Source: Mesolinea sp040772305 (GTDB taxonomy: Bacteria; Chloroflexota; Anaerolineae; Anaerolineales; Anaerolineaceae). Taken from it: DNA of 64,000 nucleotides. This document shows, piece after piece, positions 43,079-51,844 of the stretch; position 1 is the stretch's first letter; the number at the start of each line of letters is the position of its first letter. Position numbers and translations under genes: made by a program. The notes under the pieces are model-generated. The model had not been told where the DNA came from and did not search any database. It was given only the letters and a program-made list of their open reading frames with translations. Where the stretch lies: the NCBI GenBank assembly GCA_040772305.1, contig JAXGYK010000002.1, forward strand, positions 372,001 through 436,000. Direction: 5' to 3'.

Positions 43079-43118
43079 AATATCCCGAATTTGGGATGAA
43101 AAGGGTTTGGATCAGAAA

Positions 43119-45080
43119 TCAGCGAAGGATTATAGGCAGGAACAAGTCATAATTAATGACGAACTGTCCTATAAATAATCCTCCATCGGTTGTTCCCGCG
43201 TAAAGTTTTGATGGGTTTTGGGGGTTAATTGCGAGCGCCAGGACATTGGTAATTGTCAACCCATTATTGGCTGCGCTCCAGGATTCGCCTCCATCGGTAC
43301 TTTTGAAGACCCCTCCACCGTCTGTTCCCGCGTAAAGTGCTGCAGGGTTTTGGGGGTCAATCGCGAGCGTCCATACATCGGTAATTGTCAGTCCGGTATT
43401 GGCTGCGCTCCAGGACCCGCCCCCATCGATACTTTTGAAGACACCCCCAGTGAGTGTCCCCGCGTAAACTGTTGCCGGATTTTGGGGGTCAATCGCGAGC
43501 GTCCATACATCGGTACTTGTCAGTCCGGTATTGGCTGCGCTCCAGGACCCGCCTCCATTGATACTCTTGAAGACACCACCGTCTGTCCCCGCATAAACAG
43601 TTGCCGGGTTTTGGGGGTCAATTGCGAGCGTTTCGACATAGTTAATTGTAATTCCGGTGTTGGCTGCGCTCCAGGATGTGCCCCCATCGCTACTCTTGAA
43701 GACTCCTCCACCAAATGTTCCCGCGTAAAGTATTGATCGGTTTTGGGGGTTAATTGCGAGCGTTTGTACTATGGTACTTGTCAGCCCATTATTGGCTGTG
43801 CTCTAGGAATCGCCCCCATCAACACTTTTGAAGACCCCTCCACCGCCTGTTCCCGCGTAAACTGTTGATGGATTTTGGGGATCAATCGCGAGCGTTGGTA
43901 CTATGGTATTTGTCAGCCCATTATTGGCTGCAATCCAGGATGCGCCCCCATCGATACTTTTGAAGACACCGCCGCCGTTTGTTCCCGCGTAAACGGTTGC
44001 CGGGTTTTGGGGGTCAATCGCTAGGGTTCCTACATTGGCATCTGTCATTCCGGTATTGTATGCGCTCCAGGTTCCGCCTCCATCGATACTTTTGAAGACA
44101 CCGCCGCCGTTTGTTCCCGCGTAAACGGTTGCCGGGTTTTGGGGGTCAATTGCGAGTGTTTGTACCCAGTAATCTGTCATTCCGGTATTGGCTGCGCTCC
44201 AGGTTCCGCCCCCATTTGCACTTTTAAAGACCCCTCCACCGCCTGTTCCCGCGTAAACGGCTGCCGGGTTTTGGGGGTTAATCGCGAGCGTCTGGACATC
44301 GGTACTTGTCAGCCCATTATTGGCTGTGCTCCAGGTTCCGCCCCCATCGGTACTCTTGAAGGCCCCTCCACCGCTTGTCCCCGCATAGAGTGTTGATGGA
44401 TTTTGAGGATCAATCGCGAGCGTTCGTACTATGGTTTTTGTTAGCCCGGTATTGGATGCGCTCCAGGATACGCCCCCATCGGTACTTTTGAAAACCCCTC
44501 CACCGGCTGTTCCCGCGTAAAGTATTAATGGGTTTTGGGGGTCAATTATGAGCGTTAGTACCCAGGTATTTGTCAGCCCGGTATTGGATGCGCTCCAGGA
44601 TACGCCTCCATTGACACTTTTGAAGAGACCTTCGGCTGTCCCCGCGTAAAGTATTGATCGGTTTTGGGGGTTAATCGCGAGCGTTTTTACCCTGATATTT
44701 GTCAGCCCGGTATTGGATGCGCTCCAGGAATCGCCACCATTGGTACTTTTGAAGACACCGCCACCGTTTGTTCCCGCGTAAATTGTTGCCGGGTTTTGGG
44801 GGTCAATTGCGAGCGTCCGTATATTGGTACTTGTCAGCTCATTATTGGCTGCGCTCCAGGAATAGCCTCCATTAGTACTTTTGAAGACTCCTCTATTGAA
44901 CGCCCCCGCATAAACTGTTGCCGGGTTTTGGGGGTCAATTGCCAAGGCAGTTATTGAAAACCCTTCCAATCCGATCCTGGAGGGTTGCCAAGTATCTTCC
45001 TCTTGCGCAGAAATACTGGAAGCTGGGAAAGAAAAAAGCAGGAAGAGAACTATCAGAATAGTACTTAATATTTTTTTCAT
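43119..45080 (-). pseudogene. Secreted tandem-repeat beta-propeller protein, broken by one TAG
   Basis: The frame of 653 codons has an N-terminal signal peptide (KKILSTILIVLFLLFSFPASSISA) and 13 full plus one partial repeats of 43-44 residues. The repeats have the pattern LAIDPQNPATVYAGTxGGGVFKSxDGG(x)SWSAANTGLT. These are Asp-box/YCF48-like propeller blades. A TAG at 43803-43805 stands where every other repeat has TGG (SW), so one G-to-A change stops translation after repeat 9 (425 residues). The frame then continues cleanly to TGA 43119 and ends FLPIILR. GTAGGAG precedes the ATG. Confidence 0.88.
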
Positions 45081-45225
45081 TTCTACTCCTACTGAAAACC
45101 AGATAAATAAGAATTACTTTAATATAATGGCCGCCAGTGTCAAGATTAGGCATGAATTTAAAAGGATAGAAAATTTAAATAGTGCCCCGTTTATTTTACT
45201 CCTGAAAGAATAGCCGCGAAGTGAT

Positions 45226-45273
45226 TGTGAAAAAACAAAGCTGGAAAGCTGTGAAAAAACAAAGCTGGAAAGC
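45226..45273. repeat. 24-bp perfect tandem duplication
   Basis: A 24-bp unit starting TGTGAAAAAACAAAGC and ending GGAAAGC is present twice in tandem (45226-45249 and 45250-45273). It lies between the propeller promoter region and the nrdG end. No gene is evident in 45081-45289. Confidence 0.8.
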
Positions 45274-45289
45274 AAGTGCGCACTTTGGA

Positions 45290-45801
45290 TTAATCCAAAC
45301 CATAGAGGATGGGCTTATATGATGCCAAAATGGATTTTTGCACGTCAATCAGGCGCTGATTGGACGAACCGCGAAATTGGAGCCCTGGCTGAAAGAACTG
45401 ATCAAGATACGGTCCGTCTACCAGTACATCGGCGATGCGAAGCAGCGCCAAAGCTTTTCTATTTTCAATTAACTCTTCCCACAAGTAACCCGTATAAATC
45501 CAGAGGCTGCGGTTCGCGTTTTTGATCATTTGTGCCAGTCCCAGCGCTGCTTCAAGCTGCAGGAAGGGCTCACCACCGGAAAAGGTAACGCCGCTAATCA
45601 GAGGATTTAACTTAAGTTCCGTAAAGCATTGGGAAATACTGAGCATTCGACCGCCATCCAGGGGCCAGGTTTGGGGGTTATGGCAGGCAGGACAGTGGTG
45701 TTTGCAGCCTTGAAAAAAACAACACTGCGCAAACCTGGCCCATCGCAAACACTTTCCGTGCTGATGCCGGCAATGCGTATATTCAGCGTTTCAGCAGACA
45801 T
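45290..45801 (-). pseudogene. nrdG: Anaerobic RNR-activating protein NrdG, frameshifted
   Basis: NrdG is the radical-SAM enzyme that puts the glycyl radical on NrdD. The start MSAETLNIRIAGISTES and the rest (CKHHCPACH, the CX3CX2C cluster, then FSGGEPFLQLEAA) lie in two frames. The switch is at a T run (A run 45713-45719 on the plus strand) with seven T where eight are needed to read VVFFQGCKHHC. A one-base deletion, or a sequencing slip, would explain it. The ATG overlaps the nrdD stop (TAATG). Confidence 0.85.
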
Positions 45802-45883
45802 TAGAGGCCGTGCCTGGTGCGCCGGTTTAGTTCATCCTTTTTGGCGTCGTTAAAGCGATCCACTGTGGAAAGATAGCCTGTTA
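45801..45883 (-). pseudogene. nrdD: nrdD 3' tail with glycyl-radical loop, separated by IS-A
   Basis: The last native codons of nrdD read TGYLSTVDRFNDAKKDEL followed by NRRTRHGL and TAA (45801-45803). TGYL is the glycyl-radical loop of class III reductases (RVxGYL in relatives). The segment has no start codon of its own and is severed from the rest by the 1711-bp IS. Joining bases 47595 and 45883 restores one frame, CGSGA-I-TGYLS. Confidence 0.88.
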
Positions 45884-47594
45884 GAGGCTGACCCAAAAGC
45901 AAGTTGGATCAGCCTCTTATTATCTCGAATTGGTAGGGAAGCAAAATTAAAAAAGGAAGGGAACTATGCAACAGCCAACTTTTTCAGATTGTGTGCCATA
46001 CTCAGAATTCCCCACTCAACTTCAACCTTCTCAAGACCTCTCAGGTGGAACCTTCTAAACCCGCCGTTCTGTTTCAGCAAGCCAAAAACGGATTCAACTT
46101 CCGCTAATCTCCGCTTTCTCAGTTTCTCCCCAAGCTCACTGGTGAGTTTCTTGAAGGCTATTCCTCGTAAACGCACTAATTCCGGACCAATACTTAGTGT
46201 TCGACCATGTCTTGACTTGGGACTGCAGACCGCCCTGGCAACACAGCCCTCGCATTCCCCACAACGATACTCCCGCTTCACACTGCGATATCCCGTGGCA
46301 CTGATTTCCTCAACCTCGCGTTCAAAACACAGCGGCTTTCCCTGGGGACAGACATATATATCTTCATCTGGTTGTAGTTTGAACTGGCTGGACTGATACT
46401 TTTCTTTCTCACTCAACTTAGCCCTTTTTTGCTTCTCCCGATCGAAACCAGGATACTTCAGATAGGCTTCCACCTTCTCACCTTCCAATAAGCGATAGTT
46501 CTCTTCATTGCCATAGCCAGCATCCGCCACCCAGATCTTGGGCAGTTGTTTCAAGTTGTTTCTCAGTTGTTCCAGATGGGCACGTAAGGTGACGTTGTCT
46601 GCCGCGTTCTGATGCACGCTGAAACCAACTATGTATTGCCCTTCTGTCCCCACCTGTACGTTGTATCCCGCTTTCAGACTGCGGTTGCGCATGTGATCTT
46701 CTTTCATTTGCATGAAGGTCGCGTCCGCATCCGTCTTGGAACAAGAGTTGCGATCTCCCAGCATACCTTCATACTGTTCATACTTGATTAGTCTGGGCAA
46801 CAGCTCCTCGTCAATCTGCTTCTTTGCTTTTTTGACTTCCCGAGTTTCCTTTGCCTCAGGATTATCTGCCAGTATCTGATCCAGCCGCTTGGCAAGTCGC
46901 TCCAACGCTTCACTGTCGATCCCTTTTCCTCCCCCCATTTCTTCCAGATCTTCATCCCCATAGTCCGCGTCTTCCTCAGCTTGCAGTTTGTCTATCTTTT
47001 CAAACAACTCGCTCACTTTTTGTTCCAACACCTTTCGCCGATTGTGGGTGCTTTTCTTCCAAACAAAACTGTATTGGTTGGCATTGGCTTCTATCTTGGT
47101 GCCATCCACAAAGTAGTGTTCCAGTTTGACGTATCCACCCTCAATCAGCTGTTCCAGCACTTCCGTGAACACTCCCTGGATCTTGCCCTTCAGGCGTTCA
47201 CTGCGAAATCGGTTGATCGTACGGAAGTCTGGCTGGTTCCCGCCACTCAACCACATGTAGTGGATGTTCTCCCGCACTAACTTGGCTATCTGTCGCCCGG
47301 AATAGTTCTTCTCAGCGTAAGCATAGACGATCAATTTCAGTAGCATCCTGGGGTGATAACTGCTCGTTCCGCCTCCTTTATAGGCGCTTTCTATCGCCTC
47401 CAGTTTCATCCTGTCTATCAGTCGGTTGATCACCCGCACTAAATGCTCTTCCGCGATCAGTTCGTCCAGCCTCGGAGGTAATAGTTGCGGCTGATCCATT
47501 TCATATCGTTTGAATATCACTTTTGTTCCCATGCCATTAATTGAATCATAATCCCCTTAATTTGAAAAGAGACTGTCCCTTTTGGGTCAGCCTC
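45884..47594 (-). mobile_element. IS-A, copy 2 (IS1182-type), complete, inside nrdD
   Basis: The 1711-bp element has perfect 16-bp terminal repeats GAGGCTGACCCAAAAG. Each end can also fold on itself: GAGGCTGA pairs with TCAGCCTC about 25 bp inward at the left end, and with imperfect GACTGTC at the right. No target duplication is visible; excision of exactly these bases restores the nrdD frame. It is inverted relative to copy 1 at the window start. Confidence 0.92.
45964..47532 (-). CDS. IS1182-type transposase, complete
   Basis: The 522-residue protein starts MGTKVIFKRYEMDQPQLLPP and contains the N-terminal DUF772-like region (GGGTSSYHPRMLLKLIVYAYAE), the DDE core and a C-terminal cysteine cluster. 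It agrees with copy 1 over all shared residues. It is about 50% similar by eye to the transposase of IS-B (57395-58942), sharing YFVDGTKIEANAN and GFRRFxLRGLEKV. The frame is intact. Confidence 0.93.
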   Translation of the reverse strand: MGTKVIFKRYEMDQPQLLPPRLDELIAEEHLVRVINRLIDRMKLEAIESAYKGGGTSSYHPRMLLKLIVYAYAEKNYSGRQIAKLVRENIHYMWLSGGNQPDFRTINRFRSERLKGKIQGVFTEVLEQLIEGGYVKLEHYFVDGTKIEANANQYSFVWKKSTHNRRKVLEQKVSELFEKIDKLQAEEDADYGDEDLEEMGGGKGIDSEALERLAKRLDQILADNPEAKETREVKKAKKQIDEELLPRLIKYEQYEGMLGDRNSCSKTDADATFMQMKEDHMRNRSLKAGYNVQVGTEGQYIVGFSVHQNAADNVTLRAHLEQLRNNLKQLPKIWVADAGYGNEENYRLLEGEKVEAYLKYPGFDREKQKRAKLSEKEKYQSSQFKLQPDEDIYVCPQGKPLCFEREVEEISATGYRSVKREYRCGECEGCVARAVCSPKSRHGRTLSIGPELVRLRGIAFKKLTSELGEKLRKRRLAEVESVFGLLKQNGGFRRFHLRGLEKVEVEWGILSMAHNLKKLAVA

Positions 47595-49569
47595 TTGCGC
47601 CTGATCCGCATGCCGGACAGGTATCGGCGATGATTCCACGGTGAAAACAGGATAAACATTCGTCAATTGGAAAATTGATGCCCGCATAACCCATATCGCT
47701 GGCGGCCATTGCCCTTATCAGGCTTTCGTAAGCTTCAAGGTTTTGCAGGGGAGGTGCATCCAATTCAAGATAACTGATATGACCGGCGTTTGTGAATTTG
47801 TGAAAAGGGCCTTCAATGCTGCACTTATCAAAGGAAGAAAGTTCGCAGTCTACCGGAACATGAAAGCTGTTCGTGTAAAAAGACTTATCCGTGATGCCCT
47901 TTTTAACTCCAAAGATTTGCTGATCCTTCGCGGTGAAGCGCCCCGACAAGCCCTCGGCCGGGGTAGCAAGAAGGGTGTAATTAAGGTCATACTCATCTGA
48001 AAAACGGTCGGTTTTTCGGCGCATATAGCGCAGGATCTCAAGTCCCAGTTGGCGGGCATGGTCATCCTCGCCATGGTGTTTGCCTATCAGCGCGATTAAG
48101 GTTTCGGCCAGACCGATAAAACCAATTGAAAGGGTGCCATGTTTTATTGCAGGCGCAATTGGATCGTTGGGACCCAGAGCCTCACTGTCCAGGTACAGTT
48201 TTTGACCCATGAGAAAAGGCATGTCGCGAACCAGCAAGCGCGCTTGAATTTGATAGCGATGGTATAGCTGGCGTGCTGTTAAATCGAGAAGCAGGTCCAA
48301 TTCGTGGAAAAAGCGATCCAAATTATTGCTACATCGTAAGGCAATGCGGGGCAGGTTGATGGTTGTAAACGAAAGGTTCCCGCGCCCTAAGCTTTGCGCC
48401 GGACCATGCCGATTTGCAATAACACGTGTGCGGCAGCCCATGTAGGCTACTTCGTCTTCATAGGGCGCATTGAAACTGGAATCCATAAAAGCAAAGGTTG
48501 GGTTCATGCGCTGTGCTGAAACGCGCATTGCAAGCTGGAAAAGATCGTAATTAGGGTCGTTTACTTCAAAGTTGATCCCCTTTTTGAGGCGGAATATGAT
48601 ATTTGGAAAGATGGGCGTTTCGGAACGCCCCAAGCCTTTTTCATATGCCAGGAGCAAGGAGCGCGTAACAAGGCGTGCTTCAAGACTGGTGCCGGTGCCA
48701 AGGTTGATTGAACTGAATGGCACTTGCGCTCCGGCGCGGCTGTGCATTGAGTTGAGATTGTAAACCAAGGCTTCCATGGCCTGAAATGCTTCTTCTTCAT
48801 CTGCGCCAAGCATAAAGCTGGATAACTCTTTGTCAAAATGAGGGAAGGACTGGCCGCCGTGCATGTCATTTTGGTTACTTTGGAGAATGATGGCTGCAAG
48901 CGCAGTTGCTGAAGATGGTCGCTTTGGAGGACGAATGTACCCGTGACCGGTATTAAAGCCTTCTTGCAGCAGCCGTTGGAGCGGTATCTGAAGACAAGTT
49001 AAGGTTTTTCCATAAAAATCCAAATCATGGATATGGATATCGCCAGTCAAATGTGCGTTAGAGAATTCCTGCGGAATCATTCGCGTCAGGTAAAACTGAC
49101 GGCTGGCTGCAGAGGCAATTTGCAGCATTTTAGCTGACGGTGAATTGCTGACATTCGCATTTTCACGGTTTGTTTCTTTAAGGATGTTTTCAACTACGTC
49201 CATTAATTCCGAACGGGCTTCGCGCATGCGGGTGCGTTGGTCGCGGTACAGAATATAGGCTTTGGCTGTTCGGGCGTGGCCGGCTTCAATCAATACCTTT
49301 TCTACAACGTTTTGTACTTGCTCCACATCAGGTATTTCTTCCCCAATGCTAACGGAGAGCAAACGGATTACCTCATCAGCTAAGGTTTCCGCGAGAGTAA
49401 GATCGTTGCCACCTACTGCCTGGGCAGCGCGAAATATGGCATTGCTGATCCTTTCTTTGTCAAAAGGTATGATGCGTCCATCCCGCTTTCGAATCCAGTG
49501 AAATTCATGCGCTTCTTTTTCGTCCAGCAGTGCATTGATGTTTAAATTAAGGTTTGTTTGAACGGTCAT
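47587..49569 (-). pseudogene. nrdD: Anaerobic ribonucleoside-triphosphate reductase NrdD, 5' part (cut by IS-A)
   Basis: The class III reductase large subunit has an N-terminal ATP-cone (WIRKRDGRIIPFDKERISNAIFRA) and the ten-stranded barrel (SINLGTGTSLEARLV, MGCRTRVIANRHGPAQSLGRGNLSF). It also carries the C-terminal zinc site half (CLSCFHRG..CPAC). Native sequence ends at 47595; the IS supplies RG and a stop, so the product (660 residues) lacks the glycyl-radical tail. ATG 49569 (MTVQTNLNLN) is chosen: AAAGGAA lies upstream, and longer readings would start inside the terminator hairpin. Confidence 0.92.
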
Positions 49570-49633
49570 GTTGATTCCTTTTCTCTTTAGTCGGATTGGA
49601 ATAGATTGTTCTAAACCTGGCGGGGAAGGAATC

Positions 49634-49659
49634 AAAAAACTCAATCACAAAGGATTGAG
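49634..49659 (-). terminator. Riboswitch expression-platform terminator upstream of nrdD
   Basis: The minus strand reads CTCAATC-CTTTGT-GATTGAG-TTTTTT, a classic intrinsic terminator between the B12 aptamer and nrdD. It implies control by premature termination. Confidence 0.82.
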
Positions 49660-49718
49660 CTGGGAAGACGAGCCAAATACTCGCTGCCTCCTTGCTCGAG
49701 AAGGTTTAGTTAACAATA

Positions 49719-49830
49719 AGGCAGGCATCCTGACTTTGCAGTTTTGCATTCACAGTTGCGGCACAGTGTTGGACTTGCACCAACTTCCACCTATTAAGCC
49801 CTGGCATCCGGGCATCGGGTCACCTTATCT
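49719..49830 (-). promoter_or_regulatory. Cobalamin (B12) riboswitch upstream of nrdD
   Basis: The minus strand carries the conserved aptamer pieces in order: GGTGACCCGATGCCCGG, GGAAGTTGGTGCAAGTCC, ACACTGTGCCGCAACTGTGA (the B12 box) and AGTCAGGATGCCTGCC. A terminator lies 60 nt downstream. Cobalamin binding should stop transcription of nrdD-nrdG. The surrounding gap (49831-50050) holds no gene that I can recognise. Confidence 0.92.
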
Positions 49831-50050
49831 TTTATGTAAAAGTACTGGTAATTTAAAATTTTATCAAGGCGGATGAATAATGCAAGGAAAATGAGGAAAT
49901 CAGCGACTTAATGGACCGTCGAAAACAACAAAACTACACGCTATTAGCAATAATTAAAGGGGATAGGCCCTTATATGATCATTTGAGACGAAGGATCCTG
50001 GTATAGGAACAAGAAAAGCAGAAGCGGTAGCGACTTCTTTTCACATAATT

Positions 50051-50076
50051 AAAAACAGGCAGCCATCGGCTGCCTG
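50051..50076 (-). terminator. Terminator after the YtxH gene
   Basis: The minus strand reads CAGGCAGCC-GAT-GGCTGCCTG-TTTTTA: a nine-bp stem plus a T run, just downstream of the YtxH stop. Confidence 0.85.
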
Positions 50077-50098
50077 TGAAATGAAAGTCCGGAAAGAC

Positions 50099-50491
50099 TT
50101 AGGGCTTGAGGGTTTGCTGAACTTTTTTCTCAGTTTGGTCAACGGCAGCCTTGACCTCGGAAGCAGTTTTATCTACTGCCTCTTTTACTTTGTCTTTGAC
50201 CTCTGCGGCCTTATCCTTGAAGGTGTGGCCTAATTCTTCGGCTTTGGCCTTGGTTACAGCAGAAAGCTCTTCAGCTTTGACAATGGCGTCACGGTAGGCA
50301 GCTTCGGCTTTCTTTTTGGTATCTTCGAAAGTTTCCATGCTTTTATCTTTGAGCTCAATGGCCTTCTCTTTGATGACCTGGCGAGTTTCTTCTCCGGACT
50401 GCGGTGCCATCAGCAAGGAAGCTACTGCACCGGCAAGAGCGCCGACGGTGAAACCAACTACAAATGCTCCAAAACTATTATCTTCAGACAT
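50099..50491 (-). CDS. YtxH-domain protein
   Basis: The 130-residue protein has a glycine-rich membrane helix (FVVGFTVGALAGAVASLLMAPQSGEETR, the YtxH signature) followed by a long Lys/Ala/Glu helix with heptad-like repeats (KDKSMETFEDTKKKAEAAYRD...), similar to stress-linked apolipoprotein-like proteins. The function is unknown; B. subtilis YtxH is a general stress protein. GAGGAGA precedes ATG 50491. Confidence 0.86.
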   Translation of the reverse strand: MSEDNSFGAFVVGFTVGALAGAVASLLMAPQSGEETRQVIKEKAIELKDKSMETFEDTKKKAEAAYRDAIVKAEELSAVTKAKAEELGHTFKDKAAEVKDKVKEAVDKTASEVKAAVDQTEKKVQQTLKP

Positions 50492-50517
50492 ACTATCTCC
50501 TCTTTTTTGTTCAGATA

Positions 50518-50946
50518 TTACTTGAAACGGAACAAATCAACCAACTTGCGCACGGATGCTAAAGATTCGTTCATTTTTATCACAGGTTCGGTTAAGTTGT
50601 CACTAAGGAACCTGACTGTTCCCTTGAGGGTATTGACTGTATCGGTTGTGGAATTGAGAATTGGTTTTATCTCATTCTGCAGCAAATTAGTAAGAGTAGC
50701 AATTTGCACGATAAGGATCACTGCTGCAATACCGATCAGGAATATTTCGAAAGCCAACAATATAATAAAGATATCCCTCACGGCTGCTGCAGTTTCAGGC
50801 TCGCGAGCGAGAGAAATCAAGCCCACAATGAGACCGGCAAGCAAGAGTACAGCAATGATAATGCCGATTACCAATCTAACCTTGGATTGAGGCTCCTCTT
50901 CGCTTGCTGGGAGCTCTTTTGCGTTTATTTCAGTTTCTTCAGCCAT
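50518..50946 (-). CDS. DUF948-like two-helix membrane protein
   Basis: The 142-residue protein has two membrane helices (about 25-47 and 60-83) and a C-terminal helix (TNLLQNEIKPILNSTTDTVNTLKGTVRFLSDN) of the type seen in DUF948/methyl-accepting-like proteins that neighbour YtxH genes. TATAAT and AGGAA lie upstream of ATG 50946. It is probably co-transcribed with the YtxH gene 26 bp downstream; the pair may act together in stress or envelope maintenance. Confidence 0.68.
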   Translation of the reverse strand: MAEETEINAKELPASEEEPQSKVRLVIGIIIAVLLLAGLIVGLISLAREPETAAAVRDIFIILLAFEIFLIGIAAVILIVQIATLTNLLQNEIKPILNSTTDTVNTLKGTVRFLSDNLTEPVIKMNESLASVRKLVDLFRFK

Positions 50947-51006
50947 ATTATTCCTAAAGTGATTATATCTGATAATGATAGATTCTCAGGCCTTGTAGAA
51001 GGGAAT

Positions 51007-51780
51007 TTACTCCTCTACCTCTACTTCCACAAGAGATTCTACCAACAAAGCTTCTTCCGGAACCAGCTCAATATCGCCAAAAATCGCCTCTTGCGAAGTG
51101 CGTACCAAGCGTTGTTTGACCAGCTCAAGAACGGCTAAAAAGAGAACTATCTGGTCTAAACGGGTGGGGCTATCCCCCAGCATCTTGCGGTAGCTGCTTG
51201 CTTCCTGGGTTCGCAGGATGCCAATTACTTCCTGAACTTTTCGCTGTAAGGTAAGGCGGGGAATGCTAATCAATCGGGTAGCGCCAGGGGGAAGCTCGCG
51301 CTCTAAAATCCCTTCAAGTGCCAGGATAAGGTCCTGTGCGTCCAGACCTGAAAGGTCAAATTTAACATTGACCGCATATTTTGGAGGCAAATGCAGGTAC
51401 GAGCGCAAATTCTGTGCAATACGATCATTCATCCATACCGTGGTTTTTTTAATTTCTCGATAAAGCAGGAGCTGACGAGCCAGAGCTTCGCCAGGATCCT
51501 CTTCGTCAGGTTGGCGCAGCGGCGGCCGGGGAAGGAGCGCTTCAGATTTGATTTGGATCAGTTTACTGGCGATTACGAGAAATTCAGAGATGTATTCAGG
51601 GTTGGCATCTTGGTTTGCATTGACATAAGACAGAAACTGATCGGTCACCTTGGCCAGAGACAAACGGGAGATATCCAGCTCAGCCTTTTGGATGAGATCC
51701 AAGAGCAAATCCAGAGGGCCTGAATACTCCTCGGTTGTAAACTCCATTGGAGCGGGGTCTTTATGCCATAGGATCGTCAT
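51007..51780 (-). CDS. scpA: Segregation and condensation protein ScpA
   Basis: The 257-residue kleisin starts MTILWHKDPAP and has the N-terminal EYSGPLDLLLDLIQKAELDISRLSLAKVTDQFLSY motif that binds the SMC neck, the middle FLVIASKLIQIKSEALLPR helix and a C-terminal winged helix (LFLAVLELVKQRLV...). It closes the SMC ring. ATG 51780 is chosen because TATAAT lies six bases before it; a longer reading begins upstream of the promoter. scpB is not adjacent; smc lies 2 kb away on the other strand. Confidence 0.93.
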   Translation of the reverse strand: MTILWHKDPAPMEFTTEEYSGPLDLLLDLIQKAELDISRLSLAKVTDQFLSYVNANQDANPEYISEFLVIASKLIQIKSEALLPRPPLRQPDEEDPGEALARQLLLYREIKKTTVWMNDRIAQNLRSYLHLPPKYAVNVKFDLSGLDAQDLILALEGILERELPPGATRLISIPRLTLQRKVQEVIGILRTQEASSYRKMLGDSPTRLDQIVLFLAVLELVKQRLVRTSQEAIFGDIELVPEEALLVESLVEVEVEE

Positions 51781-51786
51781 GTGCTG

Positions 51787-51792
51787 ATTATA
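51787..51792 (-). promoter_or_regulatory. −10 TATAAT, 6 nt before scpA ATG (leaderless)
   Basis: The minus strand reads TTGGTATAAT-CAGCAC-ATG, an extended −10 with no Shine-Dalgarno sequence before the start. Confidence 0.65.
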
Positions 51793-51832
51793 CCAAGCAG
51801 CCGAAGCCGGATATTCACGCCCGGAGCTGAGA

Positions 51833-51838
51833 TACAAT
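51833..51838 (+). promoter_or_regulatory. −10 TACAAT, 6 nt before the threonine-synthase-like ATG (leaderless)
   Basis: TACAAT-TATTCT-ATG, with no ribosome-binding site. It is divergent from the leaderless scpA promoter 40 bp away. Confidence 0.6.
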
Positions 51839-51844
51839 TATTCT

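Noticed and set aside
42708..43118. A small gene between tRNA-Asp and the propeller
   Set aside because: Only short frames without ribosome-binding sites or recognisable motifs; one hairpin is the only structure.
43218..44957. Cys-rich open frames on the plus strand across the propeller gene
   Set aside because: They are antisense shadows of the repeats, repeat with the same period and have no start signals.
43119..45000. Regular repeats of about 130 bp, considered as a CRISPR array
   Set aside because: The repeats are in frame, encode one blade each and have no unique spacers; they are a tandem protein repeat.
45284..45299. The 16-bp palindrome as an NrdR box
   Set aside because: It lies at the 3' end of nrdG, not in a promoter, and does not match the NrdR consensus.
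45989..47280. Plus-strand frames inside IS-A
   Set aside because: They are antisense to the transposase and appear identically, reversed, in copy 1.
49570..49644. An upstream start for nrdD at 49644
   Set aside because: It would place the N-terminus inside the riboswitch terminator hairpin and lacks the AAAGGAA site found before ATG 49569.
51781..51837. An upstream start for scpA at 51837
   Set aside because: It lies upstream of the extended −10 TATAAT; the family N-terminus begins at ATG 51780.
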